Virus record (IMG/VR): IMGVR_UViG_3300048091_000433
Span: 1 to 33,579 of that record
Source: a virus
Reading direction: 5' to 3' (one strand)
Length of the DNA stretch: 33,579 bases
Shown: positions 21,121 to 29,068 of the stretch, one piece after another
Layout: each line of letters starts with the position of its first letter
Numbering within the stretch: the stretch's first letter is position 1
Notes under the pieces: generated by a model
Databases searched by the model: none
Seen by the model: the letters and a program-made list of their open reading frames with translations, nothing else
What the model was told of the DNA's origin: nothing
Program-made: the position numbers and the translations under genes

Positions 21121-22214
21121 CTATCGGCTTTGACACGATTCCAGCAAGCATCCGCAAGCCGGGTGTGTACATGGAATTCAACACCAAGTTGGCCGTGCGC
21201 ACTCTGCCGACCAACGCGCAGAGCATCTGCCTCATCGTCCCTTTGGACGCAGGCGCTACTGCGGTAGCTCATGTTCCTGTTCAGGTCTACAGCGCCGATG
21301 AGGCCTTGGCCCAGTTTGGGGTCGTTGCTCAGGAGATGGTTGCTGCAGCGATTGACGCTTACCGTTACGTGGCCATCTCATGTGTTGGCGTGACCGTGAC
21401 CGAAGGTCAAGAACCCAACATCAGTGCCGCATTGGCTGCGACTGCAATGGGCAAGTTCACCATCCTGGTGCCAGCCTGGTTTAGCCAGATTGCCCTCACG
21501 GCTCTGCGCACTCACATCAACACCTATACCGATTCGGTTGAGCAACAGTCGATCCTGGGCGTCGGTGCAGTGACCTCGACTATCTCTGCGGCTACCGCGT
21601 TGGCCACTGCGCTCAACTCCGGCCCGATCACTCTGGCGCTTCTACCAGGAACCACCTCGACCGCGCGCCAGGTCGCAGCAGCGTATGCGGCAATGATCGC
21701 TTCTGAGGAAGATCCGGCCCGTCCGTTGAACACCCTGGTCCTAACTGGCATCCAGGTGCCGCCAATCGCCAGTCGATTGGGGCGTACTGAGCAAGAGACT
21801 TGCTTGGCCAACGGCATCACACCGCTGGAGGTAGGTCCGGGTGACCAGGTGCAAATCGTCCGAGCGATCAGCACTTACACAAAGAACGCCACCGGGGCGA
21901 CGGATGTGTCGCTGCTCGACCTGACCACCATGCGGACGCTGTATTACTTCCGGCAGGCTTGCCGTGATCGTATCCGCCTGCGATTCCCGAGATCCAAGCT
22001 TTCCAGCAGAACGGCAGCTGCGGTGCGTAGTGAACTGCTCGATGTTGCGAAAAAGTGCGAAGAGCTGGAGATCCTCGAACAGGTCGATGCCAATGCGAAC
22101 GCCCTGATTGTTGAGCGTTCGCAGCAAGACGTGAGCCGCTTAAACGCTTCCATTCCCGCCGATGTGGTGAACGGCCTGCATGTGTTCGCCGGTCGCATCG
22201 ACCTGCTCCTGTAA
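21117..22214 (+). CDS. L: Contractile tail sheath protein, Mu gpL-like
   Basis: This 365-residue protein starts TIGFDTIPASIRKPGVYMEFNT, the Mu gpL N-terminus, and has the sheath pattern in its later part (NTLVLTGIQVPP, LDLTTMRTLYYFRQACRDRIRLRFPRSKL). It wraps the tail tube and contracts on infection. This makes the phage a myovirus, unlike siphoviral Mu relatives such as D3112 and B3 of Pseudomonas. Confidence 0.95.
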   Translation: MTIGFDTIPASIRKPGVYMEFNTKLAVRTLPTNAQSICLIVPLDAGATAVAHVPVQVYSADEALAQFGVVAQEMVAAAIDAYRYVAISCVGVTVTEGQEPNISAALAATAMGKFTILVPAWFSQIALTALRTHINTYTDSVEQQSILGVGAVTSTISAATALATALNSGPITLALLPGTTSTARQVAAAYAAMIASEEDPARPLNTLVLTGIQVPPIASRLGRTEQETCLANGITPLEVGPGDQVQIVRAISTYTKNATGATDVSLLDLTTMRTLYYFRQACRDRIRLRFPRSKLSSRTAAAVRSELLDVAKKCEELEILEQVDANANALIVERSQQDVSRLNASIPADVVNGLHVFAGRIDLLL

Positions 22215-22229
22215 TCCGAGGCCGCACCT

Positions 22230-22601
22230 ATGTCAGATATCTATGTTGGGCAAATCGTCCTTTCCATCAATGGTGAGGACTACGAGATCAAGAGTCTTGA
22301 GCACACGCTTAAGACCGGTCGCACCATCGTCAAAACCATGAACCGTAATCGGCGGCCTTTGGGGACTGCTGCCGGGGTCGAGGATTTCGACCTGCGTGTA
22401 TCCGTGGCCATCCCTAAGTCCGGCGAACCGAACTGGCGGGCCATGCTGGACGCCAAGATCACCATCGAGCCGGTTGATGGCGGCGGTGATCGCGAATCCT
22501 GGACGGGCGTATCGCTCATTGAGATGGGTAGCAAGTATCAGCTCGAAGGCGAAGCAACCCGCGACTTGACCCTGGCCGCACTCAACTACTACTCGGAATA
22601 A
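22230..22601 (+). CDS. M: Tail tube protein, Mu gpM-like
   Basis: This 123-residue beta-rich protein (GQIVLSINGEDYEIKSLEHTLKTGRTIVKTMNRN, then DLRVSVAIPKSGEPNW and MGSKYQLEGEATRDL) fits the Mu gpM tail tube family. It polymerises to form the inner tube below the sheath. GAGG lies 8 nt before the ATG. Confidence 0.93.
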   Translation: MSDIYVGQIVLSINGEDYEIKSLEHTLKTGRTIVKTMNRNRRPLGTAAGVEDFDLRVSVAIPKSGEPNWRAMLDAKITIEPVDGGGDRESWTGVSLIEMGSKYQLEGEATRDLTLAALNYYSE

Positions 22602-22605
22602 CACG

Positions 22606-22989
22606 ATGACGACAATTGATAAGCGTTGGGATGGTTTGACCGAGTCAGGTGAGCTAGCCGTTGGTGTGTACTTTGCGGGCTCGCGTCACAAGAGCTTTAC
22701 CTTGCGCGTGCCGATGGCAGGCGATCTGGTCGGCGCTCAACAGGAGCACCCACAGGGGCCGCTGCAGCTAATTACAGTTGATGTGTTCCGGCGTCAGCTG
22801 TTGGCCCTGGGCGATATCCCGGCCGAATCGCTGACAACGGAGTTGCTCCTGGACGAGCTAACTGAGACCGATTTGGCGCGGTTGGGCCAAGCAGACGAGG
22901 TGCTGGAAAAAAAGCTCGCGCCGCCGAGCGCGGTTCCAACGACTGGCGACGCATCGAGCACGCCCTTGTCCGACACGGCTACCGCTTAG
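22606..22989 (+). CDS. Tail assembly chaperone, short form (Mu gp41-like)
   Basis: This 127-residue protein is the zero-frame product of the tail chaperone gene between tail tube and tape measure. The body (KSFTLRVPMAGDLVGAQQEH, then ITVDVFRRQLLALGDIPAESLTTELLLDELTETDLARLGQADEVLEKK) is typical of Mu-type chaperones. The last 24 residues after EKK (Pro/Ser/Thr-rich) are probably just the unshifted tail. A slippery heptamer at 22908-22914 leads to the long form. Confidence 0.88.
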   Translation: MTTIDKRWDGLTESGELAVGVYFAGSRHKSFTLRVPMAGDLVGAQQEHPQGPLQLITVDVFRRQLLALGDIPAESLTTELLLDELTETDLARLGQADEVLEKKLAPPSAVPTTGDASSTPLSDTATA

Positions 22990-23102
22990 ATGAAATCCGG
23001 TCGATGACCCGTCCCGAGATCGAGGCGCGCCTTGATCTTCTGGTAGGCCGCAAGAACAACTCCACGCGATATGTCAGCAAACGTAAGGGCAAAAGGAAAT
23101 GA
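22606..23102 (+). CDS. Tail assembly chaperone, -1 frameshifted long form
   Basis: The heptamer A-AAA-AAG at 22908-22914, correctly phased with the zero frame, allows a -1 slip. Reading on from 22914 gives a further 62 residues to TGA 23100-23102, 165 in all. The new part contains DWRRIEHALVRHGYRLDEIR and SMTRPEIEARLDLLVGRKN, a well-formed domain that has no start of its own at its beginning. Tail chaperone genes with a programmed frameshift before the tape measure are widespread. The long form would bind the tape measure during tail assembly. Base 22914 is read twice. Confidence 0.9.
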
Positions 23103-23362
23103 CTCCGACCGTATATATCAAGCTTGATCTGTCCAGCTTCGAGGCTCTCGACGGGATCATGCGCGCTCATCGCGCCAATGCGCTGGCATCGCTCGATGCG
23201 AAGCCACCAATGGAGGCGTTCCAGGAAGACTTGGTTATCGCGGCGGAGCGTCTCGGGTTCGTTCCACCTGAGCCTGGCGTTTTCTGGATCAATATCCAAC
23301 CAGGTGGCCGAAACACATTGTGTTGGAGTGCCGGCTCTGAGGCCGGGCCTGCGCAGAACTGA
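23099..23362 (+). CDS. Hypothetical protein between chaperone and tape measure
   Basis: This 87-residue protein starts in an ATGA overlap with the stop of the frameshifted chaperone, which supports both. It has a short beta-alpha region (TVYIKLDLSSFEALDGIMRAHRANALASLDA) and a beta-rich end (GVFWINIQPGGRNTLCW). I recognise no family. It is followed by a terminator hairpin. Confidence 0.65.
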   Translation: MTPTVYIKLDLSSFEALDGIMRAHRANALASLDAKPPMEAFQEDLVIAAERLGFVPPEPGVFWINIQPGGRNTLCWSAGSEAGPAQN

Positions 23363-23365
23363 CCT

Positions 23366-23393
23366 AAGGCCCGGAAACGGGCCTTTCTTCTTT
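23366..23393 (+). terminator. Rho-independent terminator before the tape measure gene
   Basis: AAGGCCCG (23366-23373) pairs with CGGGCCTT (23378-23385), 8 bp with a GAAA tetraloop, followed by TTTCTTCTTT. It lies just after the 87-residue ORF and inside the tail operon. It may trim expression of the large tape measure gene or separate it from the strongly expressed tube and sheath genes. Confidence 0.8.
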
Positions 23394-23420
23394 ATATAAA
23401 GGCGTGCGGGAGTTTCAAAC

Positions 23421-25676
23421 ATGAGTTCAGATCTGCGCGTAGCGCTCCGCATCCAAGCCACGTCGGGCAACAGTCGGCGCGAGATTCAAGCCATTGAGCG
23501 TGATCTGCGTAAGGCTGGCAAAGACGGCGCCAAGGCCTTGGCTGATGAGTCGGGTAAAGCAACCAGTGCGATCAGCAAGGCCGGGCAAGCCGGCGCTGCC
23601 AGTTACAAAATCATCCGTCAAGCCATGCGTGAAGCCACCACCCAAGGCAGCGGCGTGTTCCGTCAAGGCGTCCTGCAGAGCACATCGGACCTTAAGCAAC
23701 TTGGTCAGGTCGGGCGCCAGGCTGCCCGCGAAACCAAAGCTGAGCTGGTTCGTACCGCTCGCGAAGGCGTCGATCCTTTGCGCCAAAGTGTGGACCGTGC
23801 CGAGACCAGCTTTCGCCGTCTGGCACAGAATGGCGGTCGCAATCTACGGGTCTTGAAAACGCTGGCTACTGGCGTCCGTGAAGAGTTCAACCGTATTAAA
23901 GGCCTCGGCACTTCGGTGCAAGGCCGGTTGGCAGGCCTTGGGGTTGGTGTCGGTGTTGCTGCGGGGCTGACCGGCAGCGCCAGGCTTGACCGCCAATTGA
24001 TCCGTACTCAGCAGACTGCCGGGATGACCTCGGCTCAGCGCGGTGAATGGCGAGAGGAAGGCTTTCGCATTGCGAAAAAGTACGGCTTGGACCGTGCAGG
24101 AGTGGACAGCGGCTTCAACACGCTAATTGCTTCTGGCGTCAACTATGACGCGGCCAAGAAGACTGCAGACGCCATCGGACAAACCACAGCCGTCAGCGGA
24201 GCCGACTCAGCAATCCTGGGTAAGGCCACGGTTGCCGGTGCCAGTGCGTTCAACATCGACCTGAACAAGGCCGGCGCTGCTCTCGATCTGCTGCAGAAGA
24301 TGACGGTGGCCGGTCGCCTCGGTAACGCCGAGCTGGAGAACCTGGCCGACCTGTTCCCCAAAATTGGTGGATCTGCTCAAGCGGCGGGCATGGGCCTTTC
24401 TCAGGCGCTCGCATTCGTCGAGACGCTATCGACCGTCGAGATGCAGCCGGATCGCCTGGGAACACTTGCTGACTCAACACTTCGGGTCTTCAGCGTGAAG
24501 CAATACCGTGATCAGGTCACGAAAACCAGTGGCGTGAAGTTCTTCAACGGCGACGGCAGCTCGCGCAATCCAACGGATGTTATGGCCGATCTGAAGCGCA
24601 AATATGACGCCTTGAAGACGGACCAGCAACGCGCTCAGTACATGGGTACGGTGTTCAAATCCATGGACCAGGACACCGTCCGGGGCATGCGGATCATGCT
24701 CGGTGGCGACCGTCTCGCAACCTTCAATGAGCAGACGGCGAAAATCAACGCTGCAGAACCAGTACTTAATCGCGATCTGAAGGAAAACACCGACAGCGCC
24801 ACAGCTGTAGGCAACCGCATGAAGGCCACCTTGAGCCAAGCGATTGACCGCATGGCTCAACCACTCAATAAAGGGCTCGCCGACTTTGGCGGCTACTTGC
24901 TCGATGACTTGAACCTCACTGGCGAGCAGATGTTGGGCGGCAGCCTTGCCTTGGGCGCGGGTGGTTACTACGCCGGACGTGGCGCCAAAGCGGGTGTTGG
25001 CGCATTGCTGAACAAGTTTATGGGCGGCCCTGAGACACTTAAGAACATCGCCGTCGGTAAGGTGCTGGAAGAGGCTACCGGCGTCACCTCGGTGTTTGTT
25101 ACCAACTGGCCGAACAACATGGGCACCGGAGGTACACCTGATATCTCATTGGGGGCAGATGGTAAGGGCGGCAGCAGCTTAGGTCAGTATGCCAAGTTGG
25201 CTTTTGGATATGCGCTGAGCAAATCCCCTTACATCGCAGGTGCTTTGATTCCCGGCTCTACGCCTCAGGATGACGAAAGCCGCGCTGATCTTGCCAGTCG
25301 TAGCAAGTTGCTCGACGGCGGTCAGCGAGCCTATCAGATGGCGTTCTATCGCAACCGTAGCGACCTAGCCAGCCAAAACCCCGATGCGTCGTCAGACTGG
25401 CTATCGGAAAACGCCAGGCGCCTTGCCCAAGATCAAACCGGCCTGACGGCCACGGGCACGACCGTTGCCGGTGCCAATAGCTGGGCTTCAGGCATGGCTG
25501 CCAAGCTGGTCAATGCGGGGGTTACTCCCATGAGTTCACCCGGTGCCAATCAGGCCGCTGAACAGCGCCTGAAATCGCTCCTGGACAAACCACTAGTGAT
25601 TGACCTGCGCTTTGACTCCGAGGCTTTCCAGGCCGAAATGGAACGACGTGTTGGCATTCAATTGAGGCGCGGATAA
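23421..25676 (+). CDS. Tail tape measure protein
   Basis: This 751-residue protein has an N-terminal coiled-coil-like region rich in Ala, Arg, Gln and Lys (about 1-170), a glycine-rich hydrophobic stretch (RLAGLGVGVGVAAGL), then the TP901-type tape measure core (MTSAQRGEWREEGFRIAKKYG, LENLADLFPKIGGSAQAAGM, MQPDRLGTLADSTLRVF). A further hydrophobic/glycine-rich segment lies around 510-540. It sets tail length and is a channel-forming candidate at infection. GGGAG lies 8 nt before ATG 23421. TAATG couples it to the next gene. Confidence 0.93.
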   Translation: MSSDLRVALRIQATSGNSRREIQAIERDLRKAGKDGAKALADESGKATSAISKAGQAGAASYKIIRQAMREATTQGSGVFRQGVLQSTSDLKQLGQVGRQAARETKAELVRTAREGVDPLRQSVDRAETSFRRLAQNGGRNLRVLKTLATGVREEFNRIKGLGTSVQGRLAGLGVGVGVAAGLTGSARLDRQLIRTQQTAGMTSAQRGEWREEGFRIAKKYGLDRAGVDSGFNTLIASGVNYDAAKKTADAIGQTTAVSGADSAILGKATVAGASAFNIDLNKAGAALDLLQKMTVAGRLGNAELENLADLFPKIGGSAQAAGMGLSQALAFVETLSTVEMQPDRLGTLADSTLRVFSVKQYRDQVTKTSGVKFFNGDGSSRNPTDVMADLKRKYDALKTDQQRAQYMGTVFKSMDQDTVRGMRIMLGGDRLATFNEQTAKINAAEPVLNRDLKENTDSATAVGNRMKATLSQAIDRMAQPLNKGLADFGGYLLDDLNLTGEQMLGGSLALGAGGYYAGRGAKAGVGALLNKFMGGPETLKNIAVGKVLEEATGVTSVFVTNWPNNMGTGGTPDISLGADGKGGSSLGQYAKLAFGYALSKSPYIAGALIPGSTPQDDESRADLASRSKLLDGGQRAYQMAFYRNRSDLASQNPDASSDWLSENARRLAQDQTGLTATGTTVAGANSWASGMAAKLVNAGVTPMSSPGANQAAEQRLKSLLDKPLVIDLRFDSEAFQAEMERRVGIQLRRG

Positions 25677-27004
25677 TGAGCTGGTCAGAGACGCTGTTGG
25701 ATGCCTCCTTTCGGGGCGTTCCTTTAGATGTGATAGATGAAAACCTGCAGGCGCAAAGGGCAATAGCTCAGCACGGCACACCCTATCAGGACGGTGATTC
25801 GGTTGAAGACTTGGGTCGTGGAGCCCGAGCCTTTGCGATGCGAGTAGTGTTGTTCGGGACGAACTACGAAATAGCCCTGCAGCTGCTGCTCGCGGCCTTG
25901 GACATGATTGGACCAGGTGAACTGGTCCATCCGATTTACGGCAGCCTCAATGTCATAGCCTACAACTGGAGTGTCCAGCACACCGCCAACCGGCCCGATT
26001 ACGCTGAGGTCTCCCTGCAGTTCATCGAGCAGAAGCCTGATGAGCCGTTCTTCCAGCGCCAGTTCGTCTTTGTTGATGAGGCGAGCCTGATGCTGGGCGA
26101 TGAGTACTCATGGCAAGACGGTCTGTTCGATCTGCTGGCCAGCGTGGACACCCTTGTAGCTGACGTACAGAGCTGGATCGGTGGTGGCTGGACCGGGCTG
26201 CTTGAAAAAGCTCTCGGGCTGCCCGGCATTGGCTTACGCCTTGAGCAGTTGCGCTCCCAGATCATGGGCGTAGTGTCGGGCGTTGACTCGATGGTCAACG
26301 GCGATTCAACGTCAACCTATGACCCTCTGGTGGAGCTGAACCGGACCCCTACGGAAATTAGGAGCGCGATCCAGGACAGCACCCCAACCAGCTCAAGCGA
26401 GCTGTTGGCCCGCGATGGTGTTCCTGCGACTGTTCCAGGTGCGTCCAGCCTGACCGTCGAAGCCGGGAATGCTGGAGCATCCTTGCTAGCCTCGGCGCGC
26501 CAAGGGCAGACGCCATCGGATGAAGCCCTGCCAGAGGCAATGCCCAGCGATCCACTGGCGGCATCGGGTATGGCGTTGGTGATCCTGGTCATTACTGAGT
26601 TGGCCCTGTCACACGCACAGGCGGTATCGGTTGTGATCGAGGCCGAGGCCGAAAGTCCGACACTGAGCCCTGATCAACTGGAGGGTCTGGTTAACCTGGT
26701 GCGCTCGCTCATCCAGTCGGCAATCTTGCTGCAGCGCCGTCTCTACGGCGTCGAGGACGCGTTACAGGTCATCGAGTCGCTTCGGAACATCGCCCATCTG
26801 GTCCAGGCCCGTGCCCGCTCCGTCATCCTGCAGAGTCCACCCCTGATCGAGCGTACCGTCCAAACTCCAAGCAGTCTCCGCTTGTTGGCTTTTCGCTGGT
26901 ACGCCGATCATTCGCGGGCAGCAGAGCTGCTCAGGCTCAATCCAGGGCTGACCCGGCCTTACAGTATTCCTGCAGGGGAGGTGCTGCGTGCCTACGCCAA
27001 ATGA
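25676..27004 (+). CDS. N: DNA circularisation/baseplate protein, Mu gpN-like
   Basis: This 442-residue protein begins with the gpN-type domain (SWSETLLDASFRGVPLDVIDENLQAQRAIAQHGTPYQDGDSVEDLG, then FGTNYEIALQLLLAALDMIGPGELVHPIYG). The C-terminal half is helical, ending in FRWYADHSRAAELLRLNPGL. In Mu gpN is a baseplate hub component; the 'circularisation' label comes from the family name. It overlaps the P-like gene by 17 nt. Confidence 0.93.
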   Translation: MSWSETLLDASFRGVPLDVIDENLQAQRAIAQHGTPYQDGDSVEDLGRGARAFAMRVVLFGTNYEIALQLLLAALDMIGPGELVHPIYGSLNVIAYNWSVQHTANRPDYAEVSLQFIEQKPDEPFFQRQFVFVDEASLMLGDEYSWQDGLFDLLASVDTLVADVQSWIGGGWTGLLEKALGLPGIGLRLEQLRSQIMGVVSGVDSMVNGDSTSTYDPLVELNRTPTEIRSAIQDSTPTSSSELLARDGVPATVPGASSLTVEAGNAGASLLASARQGQTPSDEALPEAMPSDPLAASGMALVILVITELALSHAQAVSVVIEAEAESPTLSPDQLEGLVNLVRSLIQSAILLQRRLYGVEDALQVIESLRNIAHLVQARARSVILQSPPLIERTVQTPSSLRLLAFRWYADHSRAAELLRLNPGLTRPYSIPAGEVLRAYAK

Positions 27005-28106
27005 AGCCATCACCCTGACCATTGGGGGGCTGGCCCATGCGACGTGGGACGGCTGGTCGGTTGAATCGGATCTACTGACCCCTTCCGATGCCTTTGAGAT
27101 GGAGTTGTACACCCGCGAGACGAAACAACTGCCGAGCGTCCTGGTCGAAGGTGCGCCTTGCATCCTGACCCTGGGCGGTGATCGCGTGTTGACAGGTCAG
27201 ATCGATGAGTTCGAGCACGATATTTCTCGCCAAGGCATTGCCATTCGTATCAATGGTCGTGACGGTGCAGCGCCTTTAGTGGATTGTTCCTGCCCATTCG
27301 TTGCGATGCGCGAGGCTTCGCTGGCAGACATCGTCAGCCAAGTGGTCAAGCCGCTGGGCGTTAGCAAAATCGAGATCAGGGCCGCGTCGGCAAAGACGCG
27401 GCGGCGCATCCAGATTGAGCCAGGACAGTCGGCTTGGGAGGCGCTCCTGCAGGTGGCCGAGGCCAATGGGCTTTGGCCATGGTTTGAGCCAGACGGTCGG
27501 TTGGTGATCGGCGGTCCTGACTACACCAGTGCACCGGTTCATGCGCTGGTGATGAACCTGGACGGTCAAGGCAACAACGTCGAGCGGCTTTCGGTTAGGC
27601 GCTCCATCGCCAATCGGTACAGCCAGATCACTGTCCTGGGACAACACGGTCAGTATGACAACGACGGCTTCGATACGACGAGGTCTCACCTGCGTTCGGT
27701 CATCCAAGACGATGCGTTGGCCAAGCGCGGAATCTTCCGGCCGAAGGTGATCGTGGACAGTTCGAGTGAGAGCCAGGACATGGCCACCACACGCGCTCGA
27801 AAGCTGTTAGCCGATAGTCGCTTGGAAGGCTTCGAGATTCGCGCCGTGGTCAAAGGCCATCGCTCTGCCAGCGGCAAGGTGTGGGCACCTGGTCAGCGCG
27901 TCCAGGTGCGAAGTGAACCGCATGGTCTGGACGGTACTTTCTTTCTGATGTCGCGCACCCTTCGCCTGACCCGTGGCCAAGGCGCCATTACTGAGCTGCG
28001 CCTGCGCGAAGACAAAATATGGGTACTGGATGGCAATCCCGTGAAGAAGCACAAGGGCAAGTCCAACCAGGATGCCGCGTTCATCGAACTGATTAAGGGG
28101 CTATGA
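26988..28106 (+). CDS. P: Baseplate hub protein, Mu gpP-like
   Basis: This 372-residue protein (ITLTIGGLAHATWDGWSVESDLLTPSDAFEMELYTRE at the start, then QIDEFEHDISRQGIAIRINGRD, and WEALLQVAEANGLWPWFEPDGRLVIGGPDY) fits Mu gp44/gpP and the T4 gp27-like hub. GTG 26988 has GGGGAGG 6 nt upstream, a strong start inside the end of N. It would form the central hub carrying the spike encoded next. Confidence 0.93.
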   Translation: MPTPNEAITLTIGGLAHATWDGWSVESDLLTPSDAFEMELYTRETKQLPSVLVEGAPCILTLGGDRVLTGQIDEFEHDISRQGIAIRINGRDGAAPLVDCSCPFVAMREASLADIVSQVVKPLGVSKIEIRAASAKTRRRIQIEPGQSAWEALLQVAEANGLWPWFEPDGRLVIGGPDYTSAPVHALVMNLDGQGNNVERLSVRRSIANRYSQITVLGQHGQYDNDGFDTTRSHLRSVIQDDALAKRGIFRPKVIVDSSSESQDMATTRARKLLADSRLEGFEIRAVVKGHRSASGKVWAPGQRVQVRSEPHGLDGTFFLMSRTLRLTRGQGAITELRLREDKIWVLDGNPVKKHKGKSNQDAAFIELIKGL

Positions 28107-28108
28107 CT

Positions 28109-28666
28109 ATGAAGTTGACGCGAATGATGCGCGAGCAGGCGAGTCGAGAGAGGCAACAGTTCCGCCAAGCCTTTCGTGCCGTGGCTGCCCGTAACAAGCA
28201 CGGAAAGCTCATCGGGGTTGATATGCAGGGGCTTGCCGGTGAGACGGTCTCGGGGGAGTTGTTCCAGCACTACGGCTTCACTTCGGCGCCTCTGGCCGGT
28301 GCCGAATACATCGCTATACCGGTGGGAGGCAACAGCAAGCACACCGTAGTGGTGGCCAGTGAGGATGGGCGCTATAGGGTCACGCTAAAGGATGGTGAGG
28401 TAGCTTTGTACAGCGACGAAGGCGATTACGTTCACCTCAAGCGCGGTCGAGTGGTCGAGGTGGTAACGGAAACGCTCCTGGTCAAAGCCGGGACGAAGGT
28501 TCGCTTTGAAACGCCACTGATAGAGGCTACGGGCGACGTTAAGGTGGATGGCAACATCAAGGCAAATGGCAATATCGCCGACCACACTCGCGCCATGCAA
28601 GATGACCGCGAACTCTACAACGGCCACGGTCACCCTAACGGTCCGGCACCATTTCCTCAGCAATAA
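28109..28666 (+). CDS. Baseplate spike protein, Mu gp45-like
   Basis: This 185-residue protein has an N-terminal OB-like part (GKLIGVDMQGLAGETVSGELFQHYGFTSAPLAGAEYIAIPVGG) and a C-terminal beta-helix region with short repeats (VRFETPLIEATGDVKVDGNIKANGNI). It ends in H173-G-H175 (NGHGHPNG), the HxH motif that binds iron at the spike tip in Mu gp45 and P2 gpV. ATG 28109 has AAGGGG 8 nt upstream; ATG 28103 is too close to it. It would pierce the outer membrane. Confidence 0.93.
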   Translation: MKLTRMMREQASRERQQFRQAFRAVAARNKHGKLIGVDMQGLAGETVSGELFQHYGFTSAPLAGAEYIAIPVGGNSKHTVVVASEDGRYRVTLKDGEVALYSDEGDYVHLKRGRVVEVVTETLLVKAGTKVRFETPLIEATGDVKVDGNIKANGNIADHTRAMQDDRELYNGHGHPNGPAPFPQQ

Positions 28667-28688
28667 TCTTGTCTAAATAAGAAACTCA
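28667..28688 (+). promoter_or_regulatory. Candidate late promoter/activator site, copy 2
   Basis: TCTTGTCT-A-AATAAGAAACTC differs from the copy at 8665 in two of 22 bases. It begins on the base after the gp45 stop codon and ends 32 nt before the gp46 ATG. It splits the tail genes into two blocks. A promoter driven by the Mor/C-type activator is the best explanation. Confidence 0.55.
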
Positions 28689-28720
28689 GCCTCGCGCACA
28701 CGCGGGGCAATCTGCCTGGC

Positions 28721-29068
28721 ATGGACGCAGGCATAAACCCCACTACTGGCGACTTGACGGGTCAGCGCATTACGACGCTGGCAAACGCCGTCTATCTACG
28801 CCTCATGACTCCCCTCGGAAGCTACTGGGCCGCGCCCGAACTCGGTTCGCGTCTGCATGAGCTGAAACGGGAGAAGGACAAAGCCCGCGTTAGCGGCCTA
28901 GCCATCCAGTACGCTAAAGACGCGTTGAAGCCCTTGATCGATGACGGTCGAGCGACCTCTATCAACATCACGGCAGAGCGCGCTGGTGACGGCTGGTTAA
29001 AGCTGTTGGTCGAGGTTTACACCCCGGCGGGCAGACAGACATTTGAACATCTCGTGAGCGTAATCTGA
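28721..29068 (+). CDS. Baseplate protein, Mu gp46-like
   Basis: This 115-residue protein (MDAGINPTTGDLTGQRITTLANAVYLRLMTPLGSYWAAPELGSRLHEL, then RAGDGWLKLLVEVYTPAG) belongs to the Mu gp46 family, related in role to the gp25-type wedge proteins. It would sit at the tail base. The ribosome-binding site is weak, and the gene is the first after the candidate promoter at 28667. TGATG links it to gp47. Confidence 0.92.
   Translation: MDAGINPTTGDLTGQRITTLANAVYLRLMTPLGSYWAAPELGSRLHELKREKDKARVSGLAIQYAKDALKPLIDDGRATSINITAERAGDGWLKLLVEVYTPAGRQTFEHLVSVI

Noticed and set aside
23542-23549. CTGATGAG inside the tape measure gene, a possible third hammerhead core
   Set aside because: No GAAA with a paired stem III and no cleavage triplet are found at suitable positions around it; the bases are explained by coding sequence.
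26037-26044. CTGATGAG inside the gpN-like gene
   Set aside because: Same reason: no matching GAAA, stem I or stem III in the neighbourhood.
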